A DNA stretch of 64,000 nt. Source: Rhodopseudomonas palustris (lineage in GTDB: Bacteria > Pseudomonadota > Alphaproteobacteria > Rhizobiales > Xanthobacteraceae). The translations under genes were made by a program, and so were the position numbers. Below the pieces are notes generated by a model. That model had not been told where the DNA came from. It made no database searches and saw only the letters and a program-made list of their open reading frames with translations. Positions 55,470-62,711 of the stretch are shown one piece after another (position 1 is the first letter of the stretch; every line of letters starts with the position of its first letter). The stretch spans positions 4,588,001-4,652,000 of the forward strand of contig NZ_CP019966.1 of assembly GCF_003031265.1 (NCBI RefSeq). The letters run 5' to 3'.

Positions 55470-55810
55470 GGCATTCCGGCACGCGCGCCAGCGCGTGAGC
55501 CCGGAATCGCGATGCAGGCAAATAACAATGGTCCGTCATCGCCCGCGCAGGCGGGCGACCCAGTATTCCAGAGCGTTCGTGCCGATCACCAGCTCTCTGG
55601 GATACTGGATCCCCGCTTGCGCGGGGATGACGTCAGAAGCGAGCGGTCGCCCATGATGGACGGCTTCGCGCGTAAGCGGAACACTGCGAGATTCCGGGTC
55701 TGCGTGCTGTCGCACGCATCCCGGAATGACAGCGGGTGGAGAGGCGCACGCATGGCTCCACCCAGTCATTCCGGGGCGCGAGCGAAAGCTCGCGAACCTG
55801 GAATCTCGAT
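55470..55810. repeat. Cluster of four dispersed palindromic repeats
   Basis: The four units are 55470-55515 (GCATTCCGGCACGCG...), 55535-55631 (GTCATCGCCCGC...GGGGATGAC), 55689-55730 (GAGATTCCGGGTCTGC...GGAATGAC) and 55765-55810 (GTCATTCCGGGGCGCG...). They belong to the two families also seen at 40150, 44497 and 60020. No gene lies between 55462 and 55818. Confidence 0.85.
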
Positions 55811-55818
55811 CGGACGAA

Positions 55819-56454
55819 CTACGCGCCCCGCGGCGCCCAGACATGCACGCCCCACACGCCTTTGTGCGCCGGCGGGGTGCCGAGATAGCGCAGCGTCGGC
55901 ATCTCGTCGAAGATCCGGCGCTCGCGCGGATTCTTGTAGATCACGTAGTACTCGGCGCGGCGCAGCTTCGAGAGATTGTCGCGCACCCGCGCCATGATCT
56001 GGTGCGAGAACGGGTTGAACAGATAAAGCACGAACGGCTCGTCGAGGAACGCGTAGGCGCCGGCGTCGCCGTGCACGATCGAGATCGTGTTGAAGCCGGC
56101 CGCCGCGGCGTTGGCCTTCGCGGTCTGCGCCAGCTCGTCGGCGAATTCGACGCCGACGCAGGATTTGAAGCCTAGCTCGGCGGCCACGATCAGCATCCGG
56201 CCTTTGCCGCAGCCGAGATCGATGAAGCGATAGGCGCGCGGATCGAGCCCGACGAAGGCCAGCGCGTCGCTGAGCACCGACGGATCGCTCGCCTGATAGC
56301 GCTCGCCGAAGCTGCGGCTGTCGTGAGGGATGGTGAGCCCGTGCAGCTCGACGGTCGAGCGGGTGTCGGTGCCGTATTTGGCGTCCCAGTCGATCCGGCC
56401 CGCGCGCGCCGTGTCGCGCCCGGTGAACACGTCCCAGAACCTCGAGAATGACAT
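55819..56454 (-). CDS. Class I SAM-dependent methyltransferase
   Basis: This 211-residue protein has motif I RFIDLGCGKGRMLIVAAELG (near 96), an acidic motif II in VGVEFADELAQ and FVLYLFNPFSHQIMARVRDN (motif IV). The substrate is unknown. Its 3' end abuts a repeat cluster. It is divergent from the kinase-like gene; no operon partner is seen. Confidence 0.9.
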   Translation of the reverse strand: MSFSRFWDVFTGRDTARAGRIDWDAKYGTDTRSTVELHGLTIPHDSRSFGERYQASDPSVLSDALAFVGLDPRAYRFIDLGCGKGRMLIVAAELGFKSCVGVEFADELAQTAKANAAAAGFNTISIVHGDAGAYAFLDEPFVLYLFNPFSHQIMARVRDNLSKLRRAEYYVIYKNPRERRIFDEMPTLRYLGTPPAHKGVWGVHVWAPRGA

Positions 56455-56590
56455 CGCCTCGCTCCCGGCTCGTCAGCGTTTGGTCGATGTTGCGTAGGCC
56501 AGCGGCGGCGCTACGCTAATCGGCGGGCGGCGGGATGTCGCTTGATTTCGCGCAAATTGCGAGGCGCGCGCGATCAACCTCGGGGAGTCT

Positions 56591-57364
56591 ATGCCGGAGC
56601 CAAGCGACAGCGCGCGAACCTTGTGCGACGCCAACGGCTGGACCGCGATCGGCGGCCAGGCCGGCTCCAATGCCGGCGGCCTATACGCCGACGCTGGTGG
56701 CCGCGCCTGGTACGTCAAAACCCCGCCGAGCGACGATCACGCCCGCAACGAGGTGCTGGCCAATCGGCTGTATCGGCTCGCCGGCACCAACGTCGCCGAG
56801 GTCGAGCTGGTGACGCGCGGCGGAGGCCTCGCGATCGCAAGCGCGATGCTGCGCGGCGCCTCGCTCGGCGAAGCTCTGGCCTATCCGGAGAACGGCGTCG
56901 CCGCCGAGGTCTGCCGCGATTTTGCGGTGGATGCCTGGCTCGCCAATCGCGACGTGCTCGGCGTCGACCTCGACAACGTGCTGGTGACGCGCGACGGCGG
57001 CGTGGTGCGGATCGACCAGGGCGGCGCGCTGGCCTATCGGGCCCGCGGCGCGCGCAAGACAGATTTCGGCGCCGAGGTGATCGAGTTCGACACCCTGCGC
57101 GATGCCCGCGCCAATGCGGTGGCGGCCAGCGTATTCGGTGCGATGACCCGGCACGCGCTCGCGGCGTCCGTCGCCAAGGTAGCGCGGCTGACCGAGCCGG
57201 CGATCTCCGCGGTGGTTCGCGACGTGCTCGGCGACACCGACGACGCGCGCGCCCTGACCGTGCTGCTGCTCGCGCGGCGCGACGATCTGATCCGCCGCGT
57301 CGCCGCCTGCGGCGCGGCGCCGGCGATCAATCGCGTCGGCGCGTTCGACACCCTGGAGGAATGA
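56591..57364 (+). CDS. Kinase-like protein coupled to a tyrosine phosphatase gene
   Basis: This 257-residue protein shows a kinase-like set: GSNAGGLYADAGGRAWYVK (glycine strand and Lys43), Glu54 in ARNEVLANRLYRLAG, a catalytic loop AWLANRDVLGVDLDNVLV (about 115-132; Asp121 and Asn129) and a metal Asp142 in RIDQGGAL. The layout recalls HipA-like and phosphoinositide-kinase-like folds. I do not recognise a named family. It overlaps by 4 bp (ATGA) with a dual-specificity phosphatase gene, so the two are made together and may act on one target. GGGAG stands before the ATG. Confidence 0.7.
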   Translation: MPEPSDSARTLCDANGWTAIGGQAGSNAGGLYADAGGRAWYVKTPPSDDHARNEVLANRLYRLAGTNVAEVELVTRGGGLAIASAMLRGASLGEALAYPENGVAAEVCRDFAVDAWLANRDVLGVDLDNVLVTRDGGVVRIDQGGALAYRARGARKTDFGAEVIEFDTLRDARANAVAASVFGAMTRHALAASVAKVARLTEPAISAVVRDVLGDTDDARALTVLLLARRDDLIRRVAACGAAPAINRVGAFDTLEE

Positions 57365-57921
57365 TGGCGCCGCTGCGCACCAGCCAGACCCATCCGCTGC
57401 AGATCGCCGAAGTGCGGGCCGGGCCGAACCACGGCCGCATCGGCATCACCTTCTGCCCCGGCAAGCACGATCATTCCGCGCTGACCGGCGGCTGGGCGCG
57501 TGATCTCGCCGCCGATCTCGATGCGATCCAGGCGTGGGGCGCACAGCTGGTGCTCACGCTGGTCGAGCGGCGCGAACTGGAGCTGCTGAAGGTGCCGGAG
57601 CTCGGCGCCGAGGTGGAGCGCCGCGCAATGCAGTGGCTGCATCTGCCGATACCGGACTATCACCCGCCGACCGCGGAGTTCGAACGGCGCTGGGAAACCG
57701 AGGGCCGCCTGATCCGGCAGCGGCTGCGTGCCGGCGACGACGTCCTGGTGCATTGCAAAGGCGGGCTCGGTCGCGCCGGCATGATCGCGGCGCGGCTGCT
57801 GGTCGAGCTCGGCGTGCCGCCGACCACCGCGATCGCGCAGGTGCGCGCGGCGCGCGGCCGCGGCGCGATCGAAACCAGCGCGCAGCAGGCAGTGGTCGAA
57901 CGGGCGCAGCCGATCGCTTGA
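57361..57921 (+). CDS. Dual-specificity/tyrosine phosphatase (CDKN3-like)
   Basis: This 186-residue protein is a cysteine phosphatase: signature VHCKGGLGRAG (nucleophile Cys132, Arg138) and general acid Asp99 in LPIPDYHPP. GGWARDLAADLDAIQAWGAQ and VLTLVERREL fit the CDKN3-like branch known in bacteria. Targets may be protein Tyr/Ser/Thr phosphates or small molecules. The start is ATG 57361 or 57364 within the stop of the kinase-like gene, so translation is coupled. Confidence 0.88.
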   Translation: MMAPLRTSQTHPLQIAEVRAGPNHGRIGITFCPGKHDHSALTGGWARDLAADLDAIQAWGAQLVLTLVERRELELLKVPELGAEVERRAMQWLHLPIPDYHPPTAEFERRWETEGRLIRQRLRAGDDVLVHCKGGLGRAGMIAARLLVELGVPPTTAIAQVRAARGRGAIETSAQQAVVERAQPIA

Positions 57922-58050
57922 TCTTGGACGGCGCGCATCCGCCGCAGCGGCGTTTTTCCGCAGCGCGTGACCGTGTCAAAGACGCTTCACGCCCGATCCG
58001 CTAGATGCGCCGCTTCAAGGCGCAAGCCGCGCCGCAACCGGATTCGATCG

Positions 58051-58524
58051 ATGAACGACCTGCCGCCGCCCAACCCGCCGATGCCGCTGATCCGCAAAGG
58101 CTTCCAGCTGATCGAGAACGCCTTCCTGCTGCTGATCGGCACCTTCGCCGTGGTGGCGATGACGCAGGAAGTCTACGAGACCGTGCTGAACGTCCGCGTC
58201 ACGCTGAAAGAGCTGCTGCTGATGTTCATCTATGTCGAAGTGATCGCGATGGTCGCGGTGTACTACGAGAGCAAGAAGATCCCGATCACGCTGCCGATGT
58301 TCATCGCCATCACGGCGATCTCGCGGCTGCTGATCCTGCAGGGCAAGGACCAGCCCGCCGAAAACCTGTTGTACGAGAGCGGCGCGATCCTGATCCTGGC
58401 GCTGGCCTGCGCGGTGATTTCCTACCGCCCGCCGCGGCACAGCCACCACGAGCACGGCCATGGCCATGCTCAGCCGAGCCCCCGGCATCAAGGCTCGGAC
58501 CAGCCCGCCCCGCCGCCGAAATGA
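58051..58524 (+). CDS. PsiE-family membrane protein with His-rich tail
   Basis: This 157-residue protein has four membrane helices (NAFLLLIGTFAVVAMTQEVY; LKELLLMFIYVEVIAMVAVY; LPMFIAITAISRLLILQGK; SGAILILALACAVISY) and the PsiE core. PsiE proteins are induced by phosphate starvation in E. coli; their activity is unknown. The last ~30 residues (PPRHSHHEHGHGHAQPSPRH) are His-rich and may bind metal. The ATG at 58051 is chosen since upstream frame residues are an Arg-rich shadow. The puc promoter lies 60 nt downstream. Confidence 0.85.
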   Translation: MNDLPPPNPPMPLIRKGFQLIENAFLLLIGTFAVVAMTQEVYETVLNVRVTLKELLLMFIYVEVIAMVAVYYESKKIPITLPMFIAITAISRLLILQGKDQPAENLLYESGAILILALACAVISYRPPRHSHHEHGHGHAQPSPRHQGSDQPAPPPK

Positions 58525-58585
58525 CCGGCGGATTTGTCCGTTCGGTACGAGAGGCACTGTCCGGCATGAACCGGACACAGGTCAG

Positions 58586-58629
58586 TGTCATGTCAAGTTG
58601 ACAAGGGGTACTGTCACGATAATGTGACT
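58586..58629 (+). promoter_or_regulatory. puc promoter with PpsR/CrtJ-type sites
   Basis: TGT-N12-ACA at 58586-58603 is a perfect PpsR/CrtJ site; a second, TGT-N12-ACT, is at 58612-58629. A consensus -35 TTGACA (58598-58603) ends in the first site. TAATGT (58620-58625, spacing 16) or GATAAT (58618-58623, spacing 14) inside the second site is the likely -10. Repressor bound here would cover the promoter. The leader to pucB would be about 220 nt and holds a GCGTGC/GCACGC hairpin (58801-58817). Confidence 0.7.
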
Positions 58630-58848
58630 GCGCGAGAGAACGCCGTGATCGACAACGCCCCTCCGGGATCGGAGCGGCACCGAAAGCGGAGGTCTCAACC
58701 GGAAGCGAATGGTTCGGATGATTGCGCGACAGTCCTGAGGGGGTCTTCGCGGATTGGTCAGACGGACCAGGCGACCCGGTCGCTGCTAGCGGCACTTTAC
58801 GCGTGCGAACAGCACGCAATTGATCGAAGTCTCTCAGGAGGTTTTACA

Positions 58849-59004
58849 ATGGCAGACGATCTGAACAAGGTCTGGCCGACCGGTCTGACGATCGCGGAGT
58901 CGGAAGAGCTCCATAAGCATGTGATCGACGGCACGCGCATCTTCGGCGCGATCGCCATCGTCGCGCATTTCCTGGCGTATGTTTATTCGCCCTGGCTGCA
59001 CTAA
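58849..59004 (+). CDS. pucB: Light-harvesting 2 beta polypeptide
   Basis: This 51-residue single-helix protein of the LH2 antenna binds bacteriochlorophyll and carotenoid. [20 protein letters not shown] is followed by [20 protein letters not shown] and [10 protein letters not shown]; the B850 ligand is the His in VAHFLAY, and His in EELHKHV is near the B800 site. CAGGAGG lies 8 nt before the ATG, which excludes a longer upstream frame. It is followed by pucA after 12 nt. No pucC is present here. Confidence 0.97.
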   Translation: MADDLNKVWPTGLTIAESEELHKHVIDGTRIFGAIAIVAHFLAYVYSPWLH

Positions 59005-59016
59005 GGAGTATCGAAC

Positions 59017-59217
59017 ATGAATCAAGGTCGTATTTGGACCGTCGTGAACCCGGGCGTCGGCCTGCCGCTGCTGCTCGGCAGCGTCACCGTCATCGCGATC
59101 CTGGTGCACTTCGCTGTTCTCAGCAACACCACCTGGTTCCCGAAGTACTGGAACGGCGCCACCGTCGCCGCCCCGGCCGCTGCGCCGGCGCCGGCTGCTC
59201 CGGCCGCCAAGAAGTAA
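59017..59217 (+). CDS. pucA: Light-harvesting 2 alpha polypeptide
   Basis: This 66-residue alpha chain of LH2 has fMet-Asn N-terminus [20 protein letters not shown], the ligand His31 in [11 protein letters not shown], and Tyr44-Trp45 in WFPKYWNG. In LH2 these two aromatic residues hydrogen-bond B850 bacteriochlorophyll, so this pair should give a high-light B800-850 spectrum rather than the low-light B800-820/B800-only type. The C-terminus is an Ala-Pro-rich tail ending AAKK. Confidence 0.97.
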   Translation: MNQGRIWTVVNPGVGLPLLLGSVTVIAILVHFAVLSNTTWFPKYWNGATVAAPAAAPAPAAPAAKK

Positions 59218-59244
59218 GCTTCTTACTTCTTCGAAGCTGACAAG

Positions 59245-59294
59245 ACACCCGTCGTGGCCCCTCGTGCGGAGGTCCCGGCGGGTGTTTTGTTTTT
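59245..59294 (+). terminator. Rho-independent terminator after pucA
   Basis: ACACCCG (59245-59251) pairs with CGGGTGT (59279-59285), with further pairing inside, followed by TTTGTTTTT. The stem with a long loop starts 28 nt after the pucA stop. Confidence 0.8.
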
Positions 59295-59691
59295 GGCGGC
59301 CTGAAGGCCGCAGCATGCCGCGACGACACAGTGATGACCGCAGCATGTCACCGCGTGTCCTGATCGGCCCCGAGTCCCATCCGCCGTTTGCGCGCATGAC
59401 GCGTAGCCAGTGACTCGCGACGGTTGAATTCACACGCGAACGGCACCGCAGATCGCAGCCACGTCAACAACCTGCGACACCGCTTTCGCGCCGGCCTGGA
59501 TTTGCTCGAAATTGGAACGTGTCGAGGCCATGGCGGAATCACGTTTGTGATTGTGCCGCAAGGGTTTTTCGATTCATGACGGCTCCGTAAGGTCGCGGAA
59601 AAATCGTCTCCGTCACTGCAACTTCATCGCCGCTCCGCACTTGGGCCGCATTGGCCCGACAAGGTGCGCGCCGTAACTGAAGGAGACGACG
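59295..59691. other. Gap with no recognisable gene
   Basis: I see no convincing coding or RNA gene in these ~400 bases. A short minus-strand frame at 59348-59542 is Arg/Ser-rich without a ribosome site. Confidence 0.45.
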
Positions 59692-59910
59692 ATGACTGCC
59701 AACGAACCGCCGAAGTTCGATCCCGAATACGTCGCGACGCTGCGCGAAGTGCTCGATATCGCGGTCGAGCAGATCGCAGCGGAGCACCGCACTCCGGCCA
59801 CCAAAGCGATGATGGCGCAAATCATCGTGCAGAACGCCGCCCGCGGCATCACCGACGCCCACGAACTGGTCGATGACGCTGTCCGCGCCGGCTCGATCGG
59901 CGCGCCATAA
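59692..59910 (+). CDS. Small conserved hypothetical protein
   Basis: This 72-residue acidic, helical protein (MTANEPPKFDPEYVATLREV ... AAEHRTPATKAMMAQIIVQN AARGITDAHELVDDAVRAGS, in order) lacks a known domain. A clear AGGAG lies about 8 nt before the ATG, which supports a real gene. No partner is beside it. Confidence 0.65.
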   Translation: MTANEPPKFDPEYVATLREVLDIAVEQIAAEHRTPATKAMMAQIIVQNAARGITDAHELVDDAVRAGSIGAP

Positions 59911-60019
59911 TCCAATCGTCAAACCTCACCCACCCACGCGCCGCGGCCACCGCGGCGCGTTTTGATTCGGGGGCTAGTGATGGCGCGAAAAACACCACGC
60001 GCGTCCCTCACCACCCGCC

Positions 60020-60986
60020 GTCATTCCGGGATGCGTGCGAAGCGCGCAGACCCGGAATCTCGCAGTGTTCTGCGTACCGCGCGAAGCTGTCCATTGTGGA
60101 CGACCGCTCGCTTCTGGCGTCATCCCCGCGCAGGCGGGGATCCGGTATTCCAGGGCGCTGGTGATCGGCACGGAGGCTCTGGAATACTGGATCGCCCGCC
60201 TGCGCGGGCGATGACGGGCGTTGTTATTTGCCGGCGTCGAGATTCCGGATTCACGCGCTGCGCGCGCGCGCCCGAATGACTCGGGGAGAAGCCCGAGCAG
60301 TGAATGAACGCCACGCGCGCCCCCTAACCACCTGCCGTCATTCCGGGATGCGTGCGAAAGCACGCAGACCCGGAATCTGGAGATTGTAGCGAAGCAAGAT
60401 GCAGCGGGCGCGCGGCCAGCGCCGCGCAATACGACGTCGAGATTCCGGGTTCGCTCGCTAACGCGAGCGCCCCGGAATGACTCGGGGAGAAGCCCGAGCA
60501 GTGAACAAACGCCACGCGCGCCCCTCTCCACCCACCGTCATTCCGGGATGCGTGCGAGAGCACGCAGAGCCGGAATCTCGCAGTGGTCTGCGTACCGCGC
60601 GAAGCTGTCCATCGTGGGCGACCGCCGGCTTCTGACGTCATCCCCGCGCAGGCGGGGATCCGGTATTCCAGAGCGCTGGTGATTGGCACGGAGGCTCTGG
60701 AATACTGGGTCGCCCGCCTGCGCGGGCGATGACGGCTGTTGTTATTTGCCTGCGTCGAGATTCCGGGTTCACGCGCTGCGCGCGTGCCCCGGAATGACTC
60801 GGGGAAGCAGCGAACGCCACGCGCGCACCTCACCACCCACGGTCATTCCGGGATGCGTGCGAAAGCACGCAGACCCGGAATCTGGAGATTGTAGCGAAGC
60901 AAGATGCAGCGGGCGCGCGGCCAGCGCCGCGCAATACGACGTCGAGATTCCGGGTTCGCTCGCTGACGCGAGCGCCCCGGAATGAC
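60020..60986. repeat. Tandemly duplicated array of two palindromic repeat types (A-B-A-B)
   Basis: Unit A (60020-60318 and 60537-60820) contains GTCATTCCGGGATGCGTGCG, GGCGGGGATCCGGTATTCCA and GAGGCTCTGGAATACTGG. Unit B (60337-60490 and 60842-60986) contains TGGAGATTGTAGCGAAGCAA and ends in CGAGCGCCCCGGAATGAC. The A-B block of ~510 bp is repeated once. No gene is present between 59911 and 61069; frames seen on the minus strand are by-products of the repeats. Confidence 0.9.
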
Positions 60987-61069
60987 TTCAGTAAGTCGGG
61001 AATGCCGCTCGAAAGGACCGAAGCGCGCAGGCCCCGCGCCACAAAGGCGCGGGTGCCATAACGTCCTAA

Positions 61070-62674
61070 CTACTCGCCCCAGGCCTTGAAGGCGTCGTTG
61101 AAGGCGCGTTCGCCGGGGCCGCCTTTTTCGATGGCGATGATGGCGCGGCGGCCGTTGCTGTAGACGATCGGCACGTCGAACCAGGAGCGCTCCTTGAGGA
61201 GCTGCAGGTTGCGGGCGCGGTCGGCTTCGACGTTGCTGAGGCCGACCAGGAAGAAGCCGTCGGTGACCTTGACGGCGAGCCCGGCGAGCGGCGTGCCGCG
61301 CGACTGCTCGTTCGACTTCATCAGGATGCCCGGCACGTTGGAAACGCCGCCGCCGGGGAAATCCGCCGGCAGGATGAAGGTCAATTCCGCGGTATGGCTC
61401 GCCGGCAGCGAAGTGTCGGTGTTGCGGCGGAACGACATTGTCATCTTGAACGCCCGCTCGGGCACCTCGATGTCGGCGCGCACCGCGATGTCGGCGCCAC
61501 CCTTGGCGCTGGCCCCCTTCACCTGCTCGGTCTTCCACACCACCGTGCCGACGTACTGCTTGCCCTTCGGATCGTTCGGATCCTCGTCATACAGCACGAC
61601 GCGTTGCGCCACCGGCGCAGCCTGCTCGGTCGACGGCTGGCCAACCCGGTCGGTGATCTTCGGTCGCTCGGTCGACGGCGCCGGAGTCGCGGGCGCAGCA
61701 GTCTGAGTCGAGGGCGAGCGCATCATCGACATCAGGCTCGACACCACGCCCGGTCCCCACACCAGGCCGGCACCGATCAGCATCGCCACCACGCCGATCA
61801 CCAGCGCGGTGCGCAGCGGGAATTTCGACGGCTTGCGGCTGCCCTTCAGCTTCGGCTCGGCCGGGACACGTGAGGCGGCCGGCGGCGGCGTGTAGCGCGC
61901 CGCCTCGTCGGGCGATTCGTCATAGGAGTACGGCGCGTCCGGATCGGAGCGGTTCTCCATGGTCGGCTCGAGCCGGTCGAATTCCGGCGACGGCGCGACA
62001 TTGGCGTAGGTCTTGCGCGCCGAGCGATTGGCCTGCGCAGCGGCGCGGCCTAGATCGTCGAGATCGGCGGTAACGTCGCGAAAGCCACGCAGCCCCGGCG
62101 AATTGGCGGGCGGCGGCGGCTGGTTCGGCAGCGGACCACGACGCGGCGGCGCGGCGGGACCGCGACCGGGCAACGGCGGCTCCGGCGGAATCGGCGGCGG
62201 ATCGACTCGTAGCGTGCGCGGCGGCCTCGGCTCCCCGGTGTCTTCGGCAGCAATCGGTTCGTCGGGATTGCGCGGACGCACCGACGACGGCAGCTCCGGC
62301 TCCGGCATCGAACTCGGCGGCGCACCGCGATTAACCTGCGGCGGCGGATCGCCGGGCCGACCGAGCGGACGGCTCGACGCACGCAGCGCATCGCCGGGAC
62401 GCGGCGGATCGCCCGGACGGCCGCGGCCCTTGAGCTCGGCGCGCGAGGCATCGCGGGCGCGCTGCGCGGCCTCGGACTCGACCTTGCGCACGGCCTCTTC
62501 GAGCGCCAGGCGCTCGCGGGTGATTTCGGATTCGGTCAGCGGCGGCTGCACGCCGCGCAGCTGCGCGATCAGAGCCGCGCGCGCCCGCTCATAGATCGCG
62601 CGACGTTGCTCGCCCGGAGCACTCGGATCCAGGCTCGCAATAGCGCGTGCGATCAGCGGATAGTAATCAGCCAT
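61070..62674 (-). CDS. Conserved hypothetical proline-rich membrane protein
   Basis: This 534-residue protein has a helical charged start (about 1-95), a long Pro/Arg-rich stretch (about 95-210), a single membrane helix FPLRTALVIGVVAMLIGAGL (about 286-310) and a C-terminal globular part (about 355-534) with VVLYDEDPNDPKGKQYVGTV and TFILPADFPGGGVSNVPGIL. It is probably cytoplasmic at the N-terminus with a periplasmic C-terminal domain. I recognise it only as a protein of Rhodopseudomonas/Bradyrhizobium type without known function. It lies 37 nt downstream of purA on the same strand, so may be co-transcribed. Confidence 0.8.
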   Translation of the reverse strand: MADYYPLIARAIASLDPSAPGEQRRAIYERARAALIAQLRGVQPPLTESEITRERLALEEAVRKVESEAAQRARDASRAELKGRGRPGDPPRPGDALRASSRPLGRPGDPPPQVNRGAPPSSMPEPELPSSVRPRNPDEPIAAEDTGEPRPPRTLRVDPPPIPPEPPLPGRGPAAPPRRGPLPNQPPPPANSPGLRGFRDVTADLDDLGRAAAQANRSARKTYANVAPSPEFDRLEPTMENRSDPDAPYSYDESPDEAARYTPPPAASRVPAEPKLKGSRKPSKFPLRTALVIGVVAMLIGAGLVWGPGVVSSLMSMMRSPSTQTAAPATPAPSTERPKITDRVGQPSTEQAAPVAQRVVLYDEDPNDPKGKQYVGTVVWKTEQVKGASAKGGADIAVRADIEVPERAFKMTMSFRRNTDTSLPASHTAELTFILPADFPGGGVSNVPGILMKSNEQSRGTPLAGLAVKVTDGFFLVGLSNVEADRARNLQLLKERSWFDVPIVYSNGRRAIIAIEKGGPGERAFNDAFKAWGE

Positions 62675-62711
62675 CTCGACTCAATTTACGATGTCTTTCG
62701 GTAACATCTTA

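Noticed and set aside
56542..56555. FixK box TTGAT-TTCG-CGCAA before the kinase-like gene
   Set aside because: Two mismatches in one half-site, and activation geometry would put the transcript start on the start codon.
58820..58833. FNR half-site TTGAT before pucB
   Set aside because: The second half (GTCTC) does not match; it lies next to the ribosome site, far from the likely promoter.
58585..58848. Upstream extension of pucB in the open frame
   Set aside because: LH2 beta chains are about 50 residues and a strong ribosome site precedes the ATG at 58849; the extension covers the promoter.
59974..60836. Minus-strand frames of 185 and 170 codons
   Set aside because: They are translations of the duplicated palindromic repeats and repeat the same peptides.
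60020..60986. CRISPR array
   Set aside because: Repeat units are long, palindromic and only duplicated once; there are no short regular repeats with unique spacers and no cas gene.
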